From Moritella sp. (GTDB lineage: Bacteria; Pseudomonadota; Gammaproteobacteria; Enterobacterales; Moritellaceae), in contig NZ_JABSQR010000026.1 in assembly GCF_013215705.1 (NCBI RefSeq), positions 1 to 50,303 of the forward strand: a stretch of 50,303 nt of DNA, written 5' to 3'. Under the pieces are notes generated by a model. It was not told the origin of the DNA, ran no database searches, and saw only the letters and a program-made list of their open reading frames with translations. The position numbers and the translations under genes were made by a program. Of the stretch, positions 1 to 9,101 are shown one piece after another; within the stretch, counting starts at the first letter, position 1, and each line of letters starts with the position of its first letter.

Positions 1-75
1 GTGGCCATGACGGGACTTGAACCTGTGACCCCAGCATTATGAATGCTGTGCTCTAACCAGCTGAGCTACATGGCC
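1..75 (-). tRNA. tRNA-Met (CAT), elongator, 3' end cut by window edge
   Basis: Read on the minus strand it folds as a full cloverleaf. The acceptor stem is GGCCATG with CATGGCC, the D arm contains TAGCTCAGCTGGTTAGAGC, the anticodon stem is CAGCA/TGCTG around loop TTCATAA (anticodon CAT), and the T arm contains GGTTCAAGTCC. The stem and loop sequence resemble the E. coli elongator tRNA-Met rather than the initiator. The discriminator A is at position 2 and only the first C of CCA (position 1) lies inside the window. A strong promoter lies about 45 bp upstream. Confidence 0.96.
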
Positions 76-120
76 ATCTTAAATCTCATTCCGACTAGCA
101 GTTAACTGTTTCGTTGGAAC

Positions 121-156
121 GGGGCGCATTATGCTAATTACAGCCAAGTTCGTCAA
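121..156 (-). promoter_or_regulatory. tRNA-Met promoter with GC-rich discriminator
   Basis: On the minus strand there is a -35 box TTGACG (151-156), a 17-bp spacer and a -10 box CATAAT (128-133), followed at once by GCGCCCC. GC-rich discriminators are typical of tRNA and ribosomal promoters that ppGpp and DksA repress. The start would be near 121, giving a short 5' leader for RNase P to remove. Confidence 0.75.
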
Positions 157-382
157 CTATTTTTTAGTTTAAAAACATTTTTATCTACGCCTGTTGAAAT
201 TCTGTACGAATCCTGTTCTCACTCTATGCTATTTGTAGCAAAACTGCAATTGTTGATAATTTAAAGCGTGTATAGCCAATCATTATTATTGTAATTGAGT
301 TTAATGATTTATTCGATATTTGCTTCTGTTAATCAATACTAAGTGGTGTTATTGAAATAGGGTGTAAGGAGTGCTGAACCAA
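157..382. other. AT-rich spacer without a recognisable gene
   Basis: Between the tRNA promoter and the ychF terminator I see no convincing ORF, RNA gene or repeat. The stretch is strongly AT-rich and may carry upstream promoter elements for the tRNA, but nothing specific can be supported. Confidence 0.5.
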
Positions 383-408
383 AAAACGCTGGCAATTGCC
401 AGCGTTTT
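383..408. terminator. bidirectional intrinsic terminator after ychF
   Basis: A perfect 26-bp palindrome with stem core AACGCTGGC/GCCAGCGTT. An A-run precedes it and a T-run follows it, so it can end transcription on either strand. It lies 59 bp past the ychF stop codon. Confidence 0.8.
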
Positions 409-466
409 ATTATGCTACTTTAGATATAGTTTTAGATATAACTAAAGGCGTTTAGCATAAGTAAAA

Positions 467-1558
467 TTATACGTTGAAACGGAAATGCACCACATCACCA
501 TCTTTAACTATGTAGTCTTTACCTTCTAGACGCCACTGACCTGCTGTTTTAGCGCCAGCTTCGCCATTGAATTCGATGAAAGAGTTGTAACCGACAACTT
601 CTGCACGGATGAAACCTTTTTCGAAATCAGTGTGGATCTTACCCGCCGCTTGTGGTGCTGTTGCATTTACAGGGATAGTCCATGCGCGCACTTCTTTAAC
701 ACCAGCAGTGAAATAAGTCTGTAGTTCTAGCAGTTCGTAACCGGCACGAATTACACGGTTAAGACCGGGTTCTTCAATACCCATGTCTTCCATGAACTCT
801 GCACGCTCGTCGTCTTCAAGTTCAGCAATGTCTGATTCCATTGAAGCACAGATAGCCACGACTACGGCATTTTCTGTTGCAGCAAGTTTGCGTACTTGAT
901 CTAAGTGTGGGTTATTTTCAAAACCCTCTTCATCAACGTTAGCAATGTACATGGTTGGTTTTAGCGTGAGGAAGTTCATGTAATCAATTGCGGCTTTTTC
1001 GTCTTTAGTTAACTCTAAAGAACGGACCATTTCACCTTCAGCAAGGTGAGCAAGGATCTTTTCGATTACGGGTAGTTCAAATTTAGCGTCTTTATCGCCG
1101 CCTTTGGCTTTTTTAGCTAAACGTAGGATGACCTTTTCACAACTATCTAGATCGGCAAGTGCTAATTCAGTGTTGATAATTTCGATATCATCTAATGGTG
1201 AAATTTTATTGTTAACGTGAATGATGTTTTCATTTTCAAAGCAACGTACAACATGACCGATTGCATCAGTTTCACGGATGTTTGCTAGGAATTTATTACC
1301 CAGACCTTCACCTTTTGATGCGCCAGCCACTAAGCCTGCGATATCAACGAATTCCATCGTAGTTGGCAATACGCGTTCTGGGTTTACGATCGCAGATAGT
1401 GCATCTAAACGCTTATCTGGCACTGGAACCACACCCGTATTCGGCTCGATTGTGCAGAATGGGAAATTGGCAGCTTCGATACCAGCTTGTGTTAATGCAT
1501 TAAATAGTGTTGATTTACCTACGTTTGGTAAGCCTACGATACCGCATTTAAAACCCAT
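467..1558 (-). CDS. ychF: ribosome-binding ATPase YchF (Obg family)
   Basis: Cytosolic OBG-family P-loop protein of 363 aa, the family length. The Walker A motif GLPNVGKST is at residues 9-17, followed by the G-domain motif DIAGLV and a C-terminal TGS domain ending in [11 protein letters not shown]. Family knowledge: YchF prefers ATP to GTP, binds ribosomes and is linked to oxidative-stress responses and translation initiation. It follows pth by 88 bp in the same direction, the order also found in E. coli, so the two are probably co-transcribed and end at the palindromic terminator near 383-408. An AAGG ribosome site sits about 9 nt before the ATG. Confidence 0.97.
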   Translation of the reverse strand: MGFKCGIVGLPNVGKSTLFNALTQAGIEAANFPFCTIEPNTGVVPVPDKRLDALSAIVNPERVLPTTMEFVDIAGLVAGASKGEGLGNKFLANIRETDAIGHVVRCFENENIIHVNNKISPLDDIEIINTELALADLDSCEKVILRLAKKAKGGDKDAKFELPVIEKILAHLAEGEMVRSLELTKDEKAAIDYMNFLTLKPTMYIANVDEEGFENNPHLDQVRKLAATENAVVVAICASMESDIAELEDDERAEFMEDMGIEEPGLNRVIRAGYELLELQTYFTAGVKEVRAWTIPVNATAPQAAGKIHTDFEKGFIRAEVVGYNSFIEFNGEAGAKTAGQWRLEGKDYIVKDGDVVHFRFNV

Positions 1559-1646
1559 GATTTTTACCTTCTTTGCTATGTACTAAAATTGGTTCACACA
1601 GTTAATTATTTACCTGTATGTGTTTAATTATTTCTTTTTTTATTAA

Positions 1647-2237
1647 TTATTGCGCTTTAAACGTATGTAAACGAGTCATCGCTTTGGTCATGCCGTCTTT
1701 AGCTAAAATATCGATACAGCGCACTGCTTCATCAATTGCCGCATCCATTTGTTCTTGTTCTTTGGCTTGTGCTTTGCCAAGTACGTAACCGGTTACTTTG
1801 TCTTTATGGCCTGGGTGACCAATGCCAATACGTAAACGGTAGAATTCTCTGCTGTTGGCCATTTTACTGATAATGTCTTTCAGACCATTATGACCGCCAT
1901 GGCTACCACCTTGCTTGAATTTAGCCACACCTGGAGGTAAATCCAACTCATCGTGGACCACTAATATTTGCGTTACATCAATGCGGTAAAATTTGGCTAA
2001 GGCGGATACTGATTTACCACTTAAATTCATGAATGTGGTTGGGATCAGCAAGCGCACATCTTGGCCTGCCACATCAATACGGGCAGTGTAACCAAAATAT
2101 TTCGCTTCTTCACGTAATTGTGTGTTGTGCCATTTTGCTAATTCGTTAATAAACCAAGCACCAGCGTTATGACGTGTGCGGCTGTATTCTTGTCCTGGAT
2201 TAGCCAGGCCGACAATTAAACGAATGTCGTTGCTCAT
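1647..2237 (-). CDS. pth: peptidyl-tRNA hydrolase
   Basis: Cleaves peptidyl-tRNA released by stalled or aborted ribosomes, recycling tRNA in the cytosol. At 196 aa it has the usual bacterial Pth size. Visible signatures are GLANPGQEY near the N-terminus, the catalytic His in TRHNAGAWF (about residue 23), FMNLSGKSV and the Asp-containing [20 protein letters not shown] and [10 protein letters not shown] form the rest of the active cleft. It is the upstream member of a pth-ychF pair. The start ATG is conserved in context, and no alternative start is needed. Confidence 0.97.
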   Translation of the reverse strand: MSNDIRLIVGLANPGQEYSRTRHNAGAWFINELAKWHNTQLREEAKYFGYTARIDVAGQDVRLLIPTTFMNLSGKSVSALAKFYRIDVTQILVVHDELDLPPGVAKFKQGGSHGGHNGLKDIISKMANSREFYRLRIGIGHPGHKDKVTGYVLGKAQAKEQEQMDAAIDEAVRCIDILAKDGMTKAMTRLHTFKAQ

Positions 2238-2411
2238 GGTATACCTATATTACTGTAATGATTGTTTAATGAATGTTCGAGCCAGTCGAACCTTACTCAT
2301 TGGATAAAAAACGCGCTATTTTACCTTGTGTCAGTGCAAAGCTCAACTGACGTATTCACCAAGTTGGATGATAGCGTGTTTATGATTTAGGTATTTGCTG
2401 CTTAGAGAAAC

Positions 2412-2447
2412 AAAAAACCGAGTCTGGTAACACCAAACTCGGTTTTT
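2412..2447 (-). terminator. intrinsic terminator of prs
   Basis: The stem AAAAACCGAGT (2413-2423) pairs with ACTCGGTTTTT (2437-2447), and a second inner pairing TGGT/ACCA closes the loop. On the minus strand the hairpin is followed by a U-run. It lies just past the prs stop codon and is symmetrical enough to work both ways. Confidence 0.8.
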
Positions 2448-2483
2448 ATTGCACTGCTTAAATTAAATGATTGGCTAATTTAA

Positions 2484-3428
2484 TTAGTTAAACATTGCTG
2501 AGATAGATTCTTCGTTGTTAACGCGACGAATTGCCTCTGCGAGCATAGGGCTAAGGCTCAATACGCGTACGTTCGCGAGTGCTGCTACTTCTGGAGACAG
2601 TGGGATTGAGTCTGTTACCACGATTTCATCAATGCAAGAATCACGTAGGTTCTGTGCCGCGTTACCTGAGAAAACAGGGTGAGTCGCGTAAGCAAATACA
2701 CGTTTCGCGCCATTTTTCTTCAATGCGATTGCTGCTGCACATAATGTACCGCCAGTATCGATCATGTCATCAACAAGGATACAATCACGGTCTTTAACGT
2801 CACCAATAATGTGCATTACTTGTGCTACGTTTGCTTTTGGACGACGTTTGTCGATAATCGCAAGGTCAGCTTCGTCAAGTAATTTAGCGTTAGCACGTGC
2901 ACGTACAACACCACCGATATCTGGAGATACAATAACTGGGTTTTCAAGGTTCATTTTTTGCATGTCGGCTAATAATACCGGCGTACCAAATACATTATCA
3001 ACAGGTACATCGAAGAAGCCTTGGATTTGCTCAGCATGTAGATCAACCGTTAATACACGGTCAACACCAACACTTGAAAGGAAATCAGCTACAACTTTTG
3101 CTGTAATTGGCACTCGAGCAGAACGTACACGACGATCTTGACGCGCATAACCAAAGTAAGGGATCACAGCTGTGATACGGCCAGCAGATGCACGACGCAT
3201 CGCATCAACCATAACGATAAGTTCCATTAAGTTGTCGTTCGTTGGCGCACAAGTCGATTGTAGGATGAAGATATCTCCACCACGTACATTTTCTTCAATT
3301 TCAACGCTAATTTCGCCATCGCTAAAGCGACCAACTTTAGCTTTACCAAGTTGGATAAATAGACGTTCTGCAACTTTTTGTGCTAGTTCTGGTGTAGCGT
3401 TACCAGCAAAGAGTTTCATGTCGGGCAC
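2484..3428 (-). CDS. prs: ribose-phosphate pyrophosphokinase (PRPP synthetase)
   Basis: Makes PRPP from ribose 5-phosphate and ATP, feeding purine, pyrimidine, histidine, tryptophan and NAD synthesis. It has 314 aa and begins [10 protein letters not shown], as the E. coli enzyme does. Visible motifs are the ATP loop FGYARQDRR, the metal site [12 protein letters not shown], and the PRPP-binding signature [14 protein letters not shown]. It is highly conserved throughout. It lies downstream of ispE and lolB on the same strand but is separated by about 155 bp, so it may have its own promoter, as in enterobacteria. Confidence 0.98.
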   Translation of the reverse strand: MPDMKLFAGNATPELAQKVAERLFIQLGKAKVGRFSDGEISVEIEENVRGGDIFILQSTCAPTNDNLMELIVMVDAMRRASAGRITAVIPYFGYARQDRRVRSARVPITAKVVADFLSSVGVDRVLTVDLHAEQIQGFFDVPVDNVFGTPVLLADMQKMNLENPVIVSPDIGGVVRARANAKLLDEADLAIIDKRRPKANVAQVMHIIGDVKDRDCILVDDMIDTGGTLCAAAIALKKNGAKRVFAYATHPVFSGNAAQNLRDSCIDEIVVTDSIPLSPEVAALANVRVLSLSPMLAEAIRRVNNEESISAMFN

Positions 3429-3477
3429 GGTGTAACCTCAGGTAATCGATGTATTTGGCTGGGATATAATTATACTC

Positions 3478-3497
3478 CTAAACAGCGGACTGTTTAG
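3478..3497. repeat. 8-bp inverted repeat upstream of prs
   Basis: CTAAACAG and CTGTTTAG flank a 4-nt centre, about 50 bp upstream of the prs ATG. On the minus strand a TATAAT sequence (3469-3474) follows immediately. The position would suit an operator or a 5'-UTR hairpin, but I recognise no known regulator site. Confidence 0.35.
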
Positions 3498-3585
3498 TAG
3501 AGATCCCCAGCATTAATCTCTTAGAATTCGGTAACAACTTATGTAACATATGTTCGGTGCTGAACTAAAGTTAAAACCTGTCTTA

Positions 3586-4446
3586 CTAAATCATGCAATT
3601 CTCTCTTGCTAAATCGTACAATAGCGGCGATTTATTTAAGCCCTTCGCAAGATAAATTTGCATGTGTTTAGGCGCTTTAGCTAATACTACTAATGCGTCA
3701 GACTTAGTTTTAAATTCAGAGAAAACACAGCAACCGGAACCTGTCAGTCGAGATGGCGCATATTTTAGCAACCACTCTAATGCTTTTGCAACCTCGGGAT
3801 GACGTTTTTTCACAGTTACTTCAAAGTCATTTTGCCATTCGTCTTGTAATAACTGATTTAGCGGGCGTTTTGGCGTGTTGCGGGTTAACTCTGGATCGGA
3901 AAATAATTTTGCTGTATTGACCTGTGTGTCAGGAACAACAATAAGATAATAGTTTTCATCTACCTCTATGGAGGTCAGTTGCTCACCTATTCCTTCAGCA
4001 AATGCGGCATGACCACGGACAAATACGGGTACATCCGCACCAAGTGTTACGCCAATCGCCGCGAGTTGTTCTACATCGAGGTTTAATTGCCAAAGCAGAT
4101 TTAACGCGACTAAGGTTGTTGCTGCATCTGAAGACCCGCCACCCAGTCCACCACCCATTGGCAGATTTTTGGTTAAGGTAATATCGGCACCAAGTGGTAA
4201 TGGTGAGTGTGCTTTCAGCGCCATTGCCGCTTTATAGATGATATTGTCGGTAACTGCAATGCCAGGTATATCTGGGGTAATGGTAATGCCATCGCTGTGA
4301 TTTACATTGATTGCTAACTCATCACCGATATCAACAAACTGAAATAAGGTTTGCAGTTCGTGATAACCATCACTGCGGCGACCATTGATGTATAGAAAAA
4401 GGTTTAACTTTGCAGGTGCTGACCAATGACTAATCTTGTGTTGCAT
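3586..4446 (-). CDS. ispE: 4-diphosphocytidyl-2-C-methyl-D-erythritol kinase
   Basis: Phosphorylates CDP-methylerythritol in the MEP route to isopentenyl diphosphate; dxr of the same pathway is also in this window. At 286 aa it fits the family. As a GHMP kinase it shows the N-terminal substrate motif SAPAKLNLFLYI, the ATP-binding glycine loop LPMGGGLGGGSSDAA (about residues 92-106), and a C-terminal motif LTGSGCCVF. Its start lies inside the end of lolB, overlapping by 17 bp, so the two are translationally coupled in the order lolB-ispE. Confidence 0.96.
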   Translation of the reverse strand: MQHKISHWSAPAKLNLFLYINGRRSDGYHELQTLFQFVDIGDELAINVNHSDGITITPDIPGIAVTDNIIYKAAMALKAHSPLPLGADITLTKNLPMGGGLGGGSSDAATTLVALNLLWQLNLDVEQLAAIGVTLGADVPVFVRGHAAFAEGIGEQLTSIEVDENYYLIVVPDTQVNTAKLFSDPELTRNTPKRPLNQLLQDEWQNDFEVTVKKRHPEVAKALEWLLKYAPSRLTGSGCCVFSEFKTKSDALVVLAKAPKHMQIYLAKGLNKSPLLYDLARENCMI

Positions 4447-5041
4447 TTAACTTCCAGTTGCGAGTGGTGATTTTTATGCGCATATCGGCTTGTTTGATGA
4501 TGATATTTTTTGGTAACCAAATATTATCGACTCGTTGATATTTAGTATAACTGATGTGCCAGCCGAGTGGATGATTAGCTTGGGTTACTCGGCCGTAATT
4601 ATCGAGTTGCACATCGTCTGTTAATGGGTCGCCAATGATCCAAGCTCGTAATTCATTTACCGGAATGGGGATTGGACTGAGTTGATTAATCAGTGTTTGT
4701 GTATTATGGCCTTGGTATTGGCGGTCATCATCGAGAATTAATGTTGAAATGTTATCACGGCGTTTAATGGTGAGGATATGAATACCAAAGGGACCTGTGA
4801 GGTTAATATTGAAATCATTGACAAATTGTTGCCAGTTTAACGTCGCCGAGTTACGTGAATTAGGACTGATGAACGCAATTTGTCCTTGCAGTTGCCAAGT
4901 CCGAATAGTTTGTAATTGAATTTGATGTTGCTGCCATAATTGTTGCGGGTTACCTGCTGGAGGTTGTCGCTGTGTCGTCGTACTACAGGCACTCAGTAAT
5001 ATACTAACAATCAAAATGTAAATAGAACGCTGAAATGTCAT
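4430..5041 (-). CDS. lolB: outer-membrane lipoprotein receptor LolB
   Basis: LolB accepts lipoproteins from LolA and inserts them in the outer membrane's inner leaflet. The 203-aa product starts with a lipoprotein signal peptide and lipobox LLSAC, with Cys19 the predicted lipidated residue. The +2 residue is Ser, consistent with sorting to the outer membrane. The mature part has the LolB layout, with WQLQGQIAFISP and a conserved PxxELRAWIIGDP stretch. The lolB-ispE-prs order, divergent from hemA, is the classical arrangement. Sequence conservation in this family is modest, so context supports the call. Confidence 0.93.
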   Translation of the reverse strand: MTFQRSIYILIVSILLSACSTTTQRQPPAGNPQQLWQQHQIQLQTIRTWQLQGQIAFISPNSRNSATLNWQQFVNDFNINLTGPFGIHILTIKRRDNISTLILDDDRQYQGHNTQTLINQLSPIPIPVNELRAWIIGDPLTDDVQLDNYGRVTQANHPLGWHISYTKYQRVDNIWLPKNIIIKQADMRIKITTRNWKLNATQD

Positions 5042-5120
5042 AAGAGACTCAAAAAAATAAAGTAATGATGATAAAGAGCAAACATGAGCTTATAAAAACA
5101 GATATGGTTGATTTTGTCAC

Positions 5121-5149
5121 TTTAAAAATTCATACTTTTTGCGTAGAAT
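5121..5149 (+). promoter_or_regulatory. possible hemA promoter
   Basis: A -10-like TAGAAT (5144-5149) lies 17 bp after TTTAAA (5121-5126), about 45 bp upstream of the hemA ATG. The -10 matches consensus at five of six positions; the -35 is weak. A divergent lolB promoter must share this 151-bp gap. Confidence 0.4.
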
Positions 5150-5192
5150 AGTCTCCCTATCTATTTTTACAATCATTCACTGTAAGTAATAC

Positions 5193-6446
5193 ATGACTCT
5201 GTTAGCACTTGGTATAAATCATAATTCGGCACCTGTATCACTTCGTGAAAAGGTAGCTTTTTCACCTGACAATATTGAGGATGCCTTTGCCAGCATTGTG
5301 GCGAATGGGGTAGCCTCGGAAGCGGTGATTGTTTCAACCTGTAATCGTACTGAAATATATTGCAAAATTGAGCAAGGCTTACCTGAACGCGTGACTCAGT
5401 GGTTAGTCGATTTTCATCGGCTCCCTGCTGATGAATTAGCGGATTGTACTTATCGTTACTACGACGGCGATGCGGTGCGTCATTTAATGCGTGTGGCTGG
5501 CGGGTTAGATTCACTGGTATTAGGTGAACCGCAAATTTTAGGGCAGATAAAACAAGCCTTTGCGAAAGCAAAACAGTTGAATGCTGTTGCTCAAACCTTG
5601 GATAAGCTATTTCAAAAAACCTTTACTGCAGCGAAGCGCGTGCGCACCGAGACTGAAATTGGTGCGAATGCGGTCTCGGTGGCATTCGCGGCGGTGAGTT
5701 TAAGTAAGCATATCTTTGATGATTTATCTAAAACGCGGGTATTACTGATTGGCGCCGGTGAAACCATTGATCTGGTTGCGACGCACCTTGCCGAGCAGAA
5801 TGTCAGTGAGATGATGGTGGCGAACCGTACTTTATCCCGTGCGCAAGTGCTGGGTGACAAGTTTGGTGCCCGCACTATGACGCTCGAAGAGATACCACAT
5901 CATTTACATAATGCCGATATTGTTATCAGTTCGACAGCCAGTCCCTTACCTATTATTGGTAAAGGTATGATTGAAAGTGCATTGAAGCAGCGTAAACAAA
6001 AACCGATTTTTTTAGTTGATATCGCCGTACCACGGGATATTGAAGAAGAAGTGGGTGAGTTAGGTAATGCTTATCTTTATACCGTCGATGACCTGCAAGG
6101 TATTATCGAGCAGAATAAAGAAGCGCGCCAAGATGCGGCTGAGCAAGCAGAGCACATTATCACTGAAGAAGCTCAGCTGTTTTCTGAATGGATAGCGTCA
6201 TTATCAAGTGTTGATTCTATTAAAGAATATCGTAATTCGGCGATGATTGAAAAAGACATATTACTTGAAAGAGCCATCGCAGCGATGAAAAATGGCACGG
6301 ATGGTGAGCGCGTGCTTACCGAGTTAGCGAATAAATTAACCAACAAGTTGATCCATGCGCCGACACAAGCCTTAGTGAGTGCGGGTAAGCGTAGTCAAGA
6401 TGACGAACTATTATTAGTGCGCCGTGTGGTGGGGCTAGAGTCGTAA
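5193..6446 (+). CDS. hemA: glutamyl-tRNA reductase
   Basis: Catalyses the NADPH-dependent reduction of Glu-tRNA to glutamate-1-semialdehyde, the first committed step of C5 haem synthesis. It has 417 aa, close to E. coli HemA at 418. The N-terminal catalytic domain contains STCNRTEIY with the nucleophile Cys50, followed by [16 protein letters not shown]. The Rossmann motif [12 protein letters not shown] binds NADPH, and the C-terminal part is helical dimerisation sequence. It is divergent from lolB and upstream of prfA, as in enterobacteria, but with an unusually long 333-bp gap before prfA. Confidence 0.97.
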   Translation: MTLLALGINHNSAPVSLREKVAFSPDNIEDAFASIVANGVASEAVIVSTCNRTEIYCKIEQGLPERVTQWLVDFHRLPADELADCTYRYYDGDAVRHLMRVAGGLDSLVLGEPQILGQIKQAFAKAKQLNAVAQTLDKLFQKTFTAAKRVRTETEIGANAVSVAFAAVSLSKHIFDDLSKTRVLLIGAGETIDLVATHLAEQNVSEMMVANRTLSRAQVLGDKFGARTMTLEEIPHHLHNADIVISSTASPLPIIGKGMIESALKQRKQKPIFLVDIAVPRDIEEEVGELGNAYLYTVDDLQGIIEQNKEARQDAAEQAEHIITEEAQLFSEWIASLSSVDSIKEYRNSAMIEKDILLERAIAAMKNGTDGERVLTELANKLTNKLIHAPTQALVSAGKRSQDDELLLVRRVVGLES

Positions 6447-6475
6447 TCACGTCTTTAAAAATAAGCCGTTGTTGA

Positions 6476-6499
6476 TTATCCTTATCCTTATCCTTATCC
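6476..6499. repeat. hexanucleotide microsatellite, four TTATCC units
   Basis: Four perfect copies of TTATCC in tandem, starting 30 bp after hemA. They are followed by an imperfect direct repeat of CCATTAGCARCTG. Being non-coding and six bases long, copy-number change would alter only the hemA-prfA spacing. Confidence 0.7.
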
Positions 6500-6580
6500 A
6501 TTAGCAGCTGCATCCATTAGCAACTGCTCAGTCTATTTCAAATATTGTCACGCTGCGTTGTTATTCCTGCTCGCCTTCGC

Positions 6581-6623
6581 TTCGCTTGTTGATTGTGCAT
6601 CTTGAAGTAGCTTGGGTATATAT
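6581..6623. repeat. dispersed repeat, copy 1 (half element)
   Basis: The core, beginning TGATTGTGCATCTTGAAG at 6590 and ending in AGCTTGGGTATATAT, is identical over 34 nt to 21873-21906 elsewhere in this window. The adjoining CTTCGCTTCGCTTG also resembles the flank of that second copy. Only the right-hand end with CTTGGGTATA is clear here; I do not see a matching TATACCCAAG left end. It sits in the hemA-prfA gap and probably explains part of that gap's unusual length. Confidence 0.7.
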
Positions 6624-6779
6624 TCGCTAAATCCCAGCTAAATTATCGGAAAGCAATCGACTATTTCCTTACATGTAGGTATCCTTGCCGATCACAACAA
6701 CGAAATAATCCATATTCAATTGCTGAAGCAGCCTATGTCAGACTTCAGCGATCTATTTAACGGTAATACGAGAGTAAAG

Positions 6780-7868
6780 ATGAAAGCATCGATCATTACA
6801 AAATTAGAAGCCTTAATTGAACGTCACGAAGAAGTTCAAGCATTATTAGGTGAGCCAGAGATCATCAGTGATCAAGACCGTTACCGTGCACTAACAAAAG
6901 AATACGCGCAATTAGAAGAGTTAGTTTCTTGTTTTAAAGAATACCAAGACGCAAAAGAAGATTTTGAATCAGCTGAAGAGATGCTAAAGGATGAAGATCC
7001 TGACATGCGGGAAATGGCTGTTGAAGAATATAAAGAAAGTAAAGCAACGGTGGCGCGTGTCAGTGATGAATTAGAAGTTTTATTGTTACCTCGTGATCCA
7101 AATGACAGCAATAACTGTTTCTTAGAGATCCGTGCTGGTGCTGGTGGTGACGAAGCCGCAATCTTTGCAGGCGACCTGTACCGCATGTACAGCAGGTATG
7201 CGGAGAAAAAAGGCTGGCGTTTAACAATCATGAACTTAAGCAACAGTGATCAAGGCGGTTACAAAGAAGTTATCGTTAAGATGGAAGGTGACGCAGTATT
7301 CGGCACCATGAAGTTTGAATCAGGTGGTCACCGTGTACAACGTGTACCAGAAACTGAATCGCAAGGTCGTATCCATACGTCAGCCTGTACTGTGGTGGTT
7401 ATGCCAGAGGTCCCTGAGGTAGACGCGATTGTCATTAATACTGCCGATCTTAAAGTCGATACGTTCCGCGCATCGGGTGCGGGTGGTCAGCACGTCAATA
7501 AAACCGATTCTGCAGTACGTATTACCCACATTCCAACGGGTACAGTAGTTGAGTGTCAAGACGAACGTTCACAGCATAAAAACCGTGCACGTGCGATGTC
7601 AATTCTACAAGCTCGTATTCAAGCGGCTGAAGATGAAAAAGCACGTCTTGAAGAGGAAAGTACTCGTCGTAGCCTAGTAGCAAGTGGCGATCGCTCTGAA
7701 CGTATTCGTACTTATAACTATCCACAAGGTCGCGTTAGTGATCACCGTATCAATCTAACACTTTACCGTCTAAATGAAGTGATGGAAGGTGAGTTAGATG
7801 TATTGATCCAACCTATCATCCACGAACATCAAGCTGATCTGTTAGCGGCGCTTGCTGAAGCTAACTAG
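6780..7868 (+). CDS. prfA: peptide chain release factor 1
   Basis: RF1 reads UAA and UAG in the ribosomal A site and triggers peptide release. I place the start at the ATG of [12 protein letters not shown], which aligns with E. coli MKPSIVAKLEAL and follows a GAGAG ribosome site. An in-frame upstream extension from 6720 is not family-like. This gives 362 aa. The codon-recognition tripeptide is P-E-T at 190-192 and the catalytic GGQ is at 235-237 in GAGGQHVN. The partner methylase PrmC, which modifies that Gln, follows after 14 bp, consistent with an operon. Confidence 0.97.
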   Translation: MKASIITKLEALIERHEEVQALLGEPEIISDQDRYRALTKEYAQLEELVSCFKEYQDAKEDFESAEEMLKDEDPDMREMAVEEYKESKATVARVSDELEVLLLPRDPNDSNNCFLEIRAGAGGDEAAIFAGDLYRMYSRYAEKKGWRLTIMNLSNSDQGGYKEVIVKMEGDAVFGTMKFESGGHRVQRVPETESQGRIHTSACTVVVMPEVPEVDAIVINTADLKVDTFRASGAGGQHVNKTDSAVRITHIPTGTVVECQDERSQHKNRARAMSILQARIQAAEDEKARLEEESTRRSLVASGDRSERIRTYNYPQGRVSDHRINLTLYRLNEVMEGELDVLIQPIIHEHQADLLAALAEAN

Positions 7869-7882
7869 GTGTATCGAGAACT

Positions 7883-8722
7883 GTGAAAACAATTGCACAA
7901 TTACTGCAGAGGGCTGTCAAGCAGCTCACTGACAGCGAAAGCCCGAAACTGGATGCTGAAGTCATTCTTTGTTTCCTGTTAGAAAAAGATCGCAGTTATC
8001 TTTTTACTTGGGATGACAAAGTAATGGAAGATGACATTATTCGTCGTTTTACTGCGCTTATCATGCGCCGTCAGGCGGGTGAACCTGTTGCTCATATTCT
8101 TGGTTACCGTGAATTTTGGTCATTAGAATTAGAAGTATCTGCTGATACGCTAATTCCAAGACCTGATACTGAAGTATTAGTCGAACAAGCGCTTGCTTGT
8201 ATGCCGAGTCACGCTTGCCAAGTATTAGATTTAGGCACGGGTACGGGTGCTATCGCACTGGCTTTAGCCTCTGAATCACCACAAGCGACAGTGACCGCAA
8301 TTGAATATCAACAAGGCGCGGCTGCATTAGCACGTCGTAATGCCAAACGCTGTGGTTTTGATGTTGCGGTATTGCAAGGTAGTTGGTTTGAACCTTTAAA
8401 AGCCAGTCAACGCTTTGATGTGATCGTCAGTAATCCACCTTATATCGACGCGCATGATCCTCACTTAGCAATGGGTGACGTGCGTTTTGAGCCGTTAACT
8501 GCGTTAGTTGCTGCTGATAATGGACTTGCTGACTTAAAGCATATTATCAGCCAAGGTTATCAGTTTTTAACCATGGATGGCTGGTTGTTAGTTGAACATG
8601 GGTTTGAGCAAGGTGCTGCAGTGCGCGCACTCTTTACCGCATCACATTATCACCAGGTTGTTACGCATAAAGATTATGGTAATAACGATCGTATTACTGT
8701 CGGACAACGAAAAGAAGCTTAA
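7883..8722 (+). CDS. prmC: release factor glutamine N5-methyltransferase
   Basis: Methylates the Gln of the GGQ motif in RF1 and RF2, speeding peptide release. The 279-aa protein has the N-terminal helical release-factor-binding domain. A SAM-dependent methylase fold follows, with motif I DLGTGTG at about 116-122 and the catalytic NPPY at 184-187. The start codon is GTG, chosen because MKTIAQLLQRA aligns with the family N-terminus. It sits between prfA and sirB2, as in E. coli (prfA-prmC-ychQ-ychA-kdsA). Confidence 0.96.
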   Translation: MKTIAQLLQRAVKQLTDSESPKLDAEVILCFLLEKDRSYLFTWDDKVMEDDIIRRFTALIMRRQAGEPVAHILGYREFWSLELEVSADTLIPRPDTEVLVEQALACMPSHACQVLDLGTGTGAIALALASESPQATVTAIEYQQGAAALARRNAKRCGFDVAVLQGSWFEPLKASQRFDVIVSNPPYIDAHDPHLAMGDVRFEPLTALVAADNGLADLKHIISQGYQFLTMDGWLLVEHGFEQGAAVRALFTASHYHQVVTHKDYGNNDRITVGQRKEA

Positions 8723-8724
8723 TC

Positions 8725-9099
8725 ATGAATATTGTTATTCCGCTGCACATCGCGACGCTATTATTAAGCGTGCTGATGTATTTTGTTAACTTTGCCTTCA
8801 CAGTGAAGCAATCACCATATCTTGAACACGCTGGTTTTATTAAATCACGTAAGGTGATCGATATGATCACCGTGATGATGATTGCGTTAGTGTGTATGGT
8901 TTCAGGTCAAGCACCGTTTGTTGATACGGTGATGACAGAAAAATTAGTGTCGACACTGGCTATCACCTTTATGGTGTATATGTCATTACAGCAGGATAAA
9001 AATCTATTTTTCCGCTGTGTTGCGTTTGCCGGTAGTATCGGCTGGTTATTTTATGTGTTTTCGTTAGCCGTTTACGGCGAAGCATATTTGCTGAGGTAG
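8725..9099 (+). CDS. sirB2: SirB2-family membrane protein
   Basis: A 124-aa hydrophobic protein with about four predicted membrane helices, at roughly 4-24, 46-62, 71-88 and 97-118. The family-typical phrase PFVDTVMTEKL lies between helices. It begins 2 bp after prmC and overlaps the GTG upstream of the next gene. SirB2 takes its name from a Salmonella locus reported to raise invasion-gene expression. The biochemical role is unknown, and the conserved position between prmC and sirB1 is the strongest support. Confidence 0.85.
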   Translation: MNIVIPLHIATLLLSVLMYFVNFAFTVKQSPYLEHAGFIKSRKVIDMITVMMIALVCMVSGQAPFVDTVMTEKLVSTLAITFMVYMSLQQDKNLFFRCVAFAGSIGWLFYVFSLAVYGEAYLLR

Positions 9100-9101
9100 T
9101 G

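Noticed and set aside
2275-2291. A tRNA T-arm-like hairpin, GTTCGA-GCCAG-TCGAAC
   Set aside because: No acceptor, D or anticodon stem can be fitted around it, so it is not a tRNA remnant.
5173-5571. A 132-codon minus-strand ORF opposite hemA
   Set aside because: It lies fully antisense to the 5' part of a strongly conserved gene, shows no family features and has unusual His/Gln-rich composition.
6720-6779. 20-residue extension of prfA
   Set aside because: RF1 proteins begin at the equivalent of [12 protein letters not shown], and the extension starts from a non-ATG codon in a repeat-rich gap.
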